Source of the DNA: Flavobacterium sp. UBA4098
GTDB lineage: Bacteria; Bacteroidota; Bacteroidia; Flavobacteriales; Flavobacteriaceae
Direction of reading: 5' to 3'
Length of the DNA: 25,948 nucleotides
Assembly (NCBI GenBank): GCA_002382495.1
Contig: DFXW01000003.1
Span: 1 to 25,948 of the forward strand
Shown here: positions 25,101 through 25,948 of the stretch, piece by piece
Position numbering within the stretch: position 1 is the first letter of the stretch
How the letters are laid out: each line of letters opens with the position of its first letter
Notes under the pieces: model-generated
Seen by the model: only the letters and a program-made list of their open reading frames with translations
Databases searched by the model: none
What the model was told of the DNA's origin: nothing
Program-made: the position numbers and the translations under genes

Positions 25101-25403
25101 ATGCAAGTGAGCCCAATCACTAGTTTTGTGCAATCGGATTTTGATGGTGATGGAAAAAATGAAGTTTTTGCTGCGGGTAATTATTTTGGAGTTACTCCTT
25201 TTCACAGCAGATTTGATGGATTTTCAGGAGCTTTAATTAAAAATCAAAAAACGATTTATTTGGGTAACCAAATTGGAATAGATTTGTCACAAAAAGCGGT
25301 ACGCCATCTAGATATTATTCCGTTTAACGGAAAGAAATATCTTTTGGTCACCATCAATAATAAAAAGGCGGAAGTGTACGAACTTCCCATGAATAAAAAT
25401 TAA
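22146..25403 (+). CDS. FG-GAP/VCBS repeat and ASPIC/UnbV-domain lipoprotein, paralogue 2
   Basis: A 1085-residue paralogue of the preceding protein with the same architecture: lipoprotein signal (IAGC, Cys17), N-terminal propeller with DINNDGLVD from residue 65, ASPIC/UnbV domain at about 500-583 (TRGFQSSSEP, IIWPDKTFQTL), then a second propeller from about residue 650. The frame opens nine codons earlier at 22119, but the ATG at 22146 starts the lipoprotein signal and overlaps the upstream stop as ATGAATAA, so it is preferred. Parallel segments, for example YNGGGVALGDINNDGL and GLWQSITAFDIDQDGDQDYL, show common descent with paralogue 1, yet they have diverged widely, so the duplication is old. 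Function unknown. Confidence 0.88.
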   Translation: MNKFITIALASLIIAGCSKKENQLFDKLSPDESKVTFVNQLDESKNISILDYLYYYNGGGVALGDINNDGLVDIYFTSNQGKNKLYLNKGANKFEDISIKAGVEGESDWNTGSIMADVNGDGYLDIYVCAVVGIHGFEGHNELYINNKDNTFTESAAEYGLDLDNFSTSAAFLDYDNDGDLDMYLLNHAVHSEASYGKADIRNKRSYETGDKLFRNDNGHFVDVSEKSGIFGGANGYGLGIAVSDFNLDGHPDIYICNDFHEDDYYYLNNGDGTFTESMKNYFGHTSRFSMGVDAADINHDGFPDLMTLDMLPEDETALKSSAGDDNPQMLKYRTEKLGYHYQYTRNMLQINQAGKHFTETALLSGVAATDWSWSTLFADYDQDGEQDIFVCNGIPKRPNDLDYIKYYSNSNIKTKLNSTKLIDKQALKKMPSANVPNYVFQGSKDLQFKNRSNDWIENDSIISNGGAYADLDNDGDLDIVTNNLNSVASIYVNKTNEKANYLKVKLRFGAKNTFGIGAKVISYVKGQKQFKDIQTTRGFQSSSEPIAHFGYGKFTQVDSVQIIWPDKTFQTLKKVKTNQTLTVRPYKNRKIFNYANLHPSVLPIFKKSATNLGIDFVHQENDFVDFTSQKLIPYQRSDRGPATVIGDINNDGKSDIFFGGAQGKQAVIYLQNGNGFTKKSFASIVTDSIYEDASAVIADFNGDRQNDLFVASGSGQYAANLIPRLYQGNALTKSNLPETKGMNASVIKTIDYDKDGDLDVFIGNNSKSNSFGRMPDCYLMNNNKGVFTIVQGAAFSSIGMVTDALVTDFNKDGTQDLIVVGEWMKPTFFANSKGSFKDITESLLPGNHNGLWQSITAFDIDQDGDQDYLLGNWGMNSKFKSSAEFPMKMYYDDFDTNGTFETIVAIEKKGNYYPTLGLDELVEEFSGMLKKKFNNYKSFAGKKVDEIFDPAMLEKAALYEVHNLKSGYLRNDKGKFTFVPFSNKMQVSPITSFVQSDFDGDGKNEVFAAGNYFGVTPFHSRFDGFSGALIKNQKTIYLGNQIGIDLSQKAVRHLDIIPFNGKKYLLVTINNKKAEVYELPMNKN

Positions 25404-25413
25404 ATAATTTAAA

Positions 25414-25948
25414 ATGAAAACTAAAATTTCTCTTTTGGGATTGCTATTGGTTCTTTTTAGCGCTTGTAAAAAAGATCAACCAATTGTTGTAACTACAGAT
25501 GATTATTGTGCAGCAGTAGACACCGTAACCGGAATCATGGTACATGATATTTTTTCTCCACCAGTTGCGAGTAGAATTTACGTCTATCCTAATGTAGCAG
25601 CTTATGAGATTATTGCGCAAAACAGTACTAAGTATGAAAGTCTGCAGGGGCAGTTAAAAGGTTTGGATTCCATTCCTGCATTGGATGCTAAAAGCGGAGT
25701 GAATCAGCAATTAGCGGCTTTAATCGCCCATATGGAAGTGAGTAAACAATTGATTTTCTCAGAAGAAGCATTAGAAAAATATAGAGATAGTTTGTACGAG
25801 AAGTGGGGATCGGAAAACAAAAAAGAATTTGAAGTTTCTAAAGAATATGCTTTAAAAGTTGTCGATAGAATTAAAATTTGGATGGGAAAAGACAATTACA
25901 AACAAACGAGAACTTTTCCAAAATACTCAGTTCATACCGATCAAGCTG
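25414..25948 (+). CDS. Vanadium-dependent haloperoxidase/PAP2-like lipoprotein, 3' cut by window edge
   Basis: An open frame from ATG 25414 to the last base (178 full codons) starting 10 nt after paralogue 2. It begins with a lipoprotein signal (FSAC, Cys18). The segment GIMVHDIFSPPVASRIYVYPNVAAYE at about 44-69 resembles the N-terminal helix region of Bacteroidetes vanadium-dependent haloperoxidase/PAP2-superfamily proteins, which are commonly found next to ASPIC/UnbV genes. The active site of that superfamily (KxxxxxxRP, PSGH, SRxxxxxH) would lie beyond the window, so catalytic capacity cannot be judged. Identification comes from recalled family resemblance and gene context. Confidence 0.7.
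   Translation, partial: MKTKISLLGLLLVLFSACKKDQPIVVTTDDYCAAVDTVTGIMVHDIFSPPVASRIYVYPNVAAYEIIAQNSTKYESLQGQLKGLDSIPALDAKSGVNQQLAALIAHMEVSKQLIFSEEALEKYRDSLYEKWGSENKKEFEVSKEYALKVVDRIKIWMGKDNYKQTRTFPKYSVHTDQA

Noticed and set aside
25704..25895. Minus-strand 63-codon frame at the window end
   Set aside because: Lies opposite the haloperoxidase-like gene, which has a lipoprotein signal, a short intergenic gap and a recognisable family segment.

Overview
This AT-rich window looks like a chromosomal segment of a Flavobacteriaceae member, most likely Flavobacterium or a close relative. The evidence is the alternative complex III and aa3 oxidase operon, SusC/SusD proteins, TAnnTTTG-type promoter elements, weak or absent Shine-Dalgarno sequences, and RuvB and QueG proteins of flavobacterial type. 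No RNA genes, insertion sequences, CRISPR arrays or phage genes were found.

Region 1 (1-6571, + strand) is a respiratory operon: actC (5' end cut off by the window edge), actD, actE, actF, coxB and coxA, closed by a strong intrinsic terminator. The Act proteins form a quinol oxidizing complex that passes electrons through haem c to the CuA-type cytochrome c oxidase made by coxB and coxA. Subunit III is not here. Region 2 (about 6615-8581, + strand) holds ruvB (Holliday junction helicase), with a promoter so close that its mRNA may be leaderless, and queG (epoxyqueuosine reductase), whose reading frame has no ATG and appears to start at a rare ATT.

Region 3 (8588-18745) is a compact fructan or sucrose utilization locus. 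On the minus strand lie a GH32 fructosidase with a signal peptide, a sugar-porter MFS transporter and a PfkB fructokinase, followed by a terminator and then a separately promoted LacI-family regulator. Divergent on the + strand are susC and susD. The likely flow is: outer-membrane capture and import by SusCD, periplasmic hydrolysis by GH32, inner-membrane import by the MFS protein, and phosphorylation by fructokinase. The 444-bp divergent intergenic region carries three CGAAAACG boxes, one of them a perfect 18-bp palindrome, which look like LacI-family operators. Two back-to-back terminators follow susD.

Region 4 (18854 to the window end, + strand) is a cassette of three lipoprotein genes: two large paralogous FG-GAP/VCBS plus ASPIC/UnbV proteins whose genes overlap by 8 nt, and the start of a gene resembling vanadium-dependent haloperoxidase/PAP2 proteins. 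Its function is unknown. It is the least understood system in the window and the best candidate for something undescribed.
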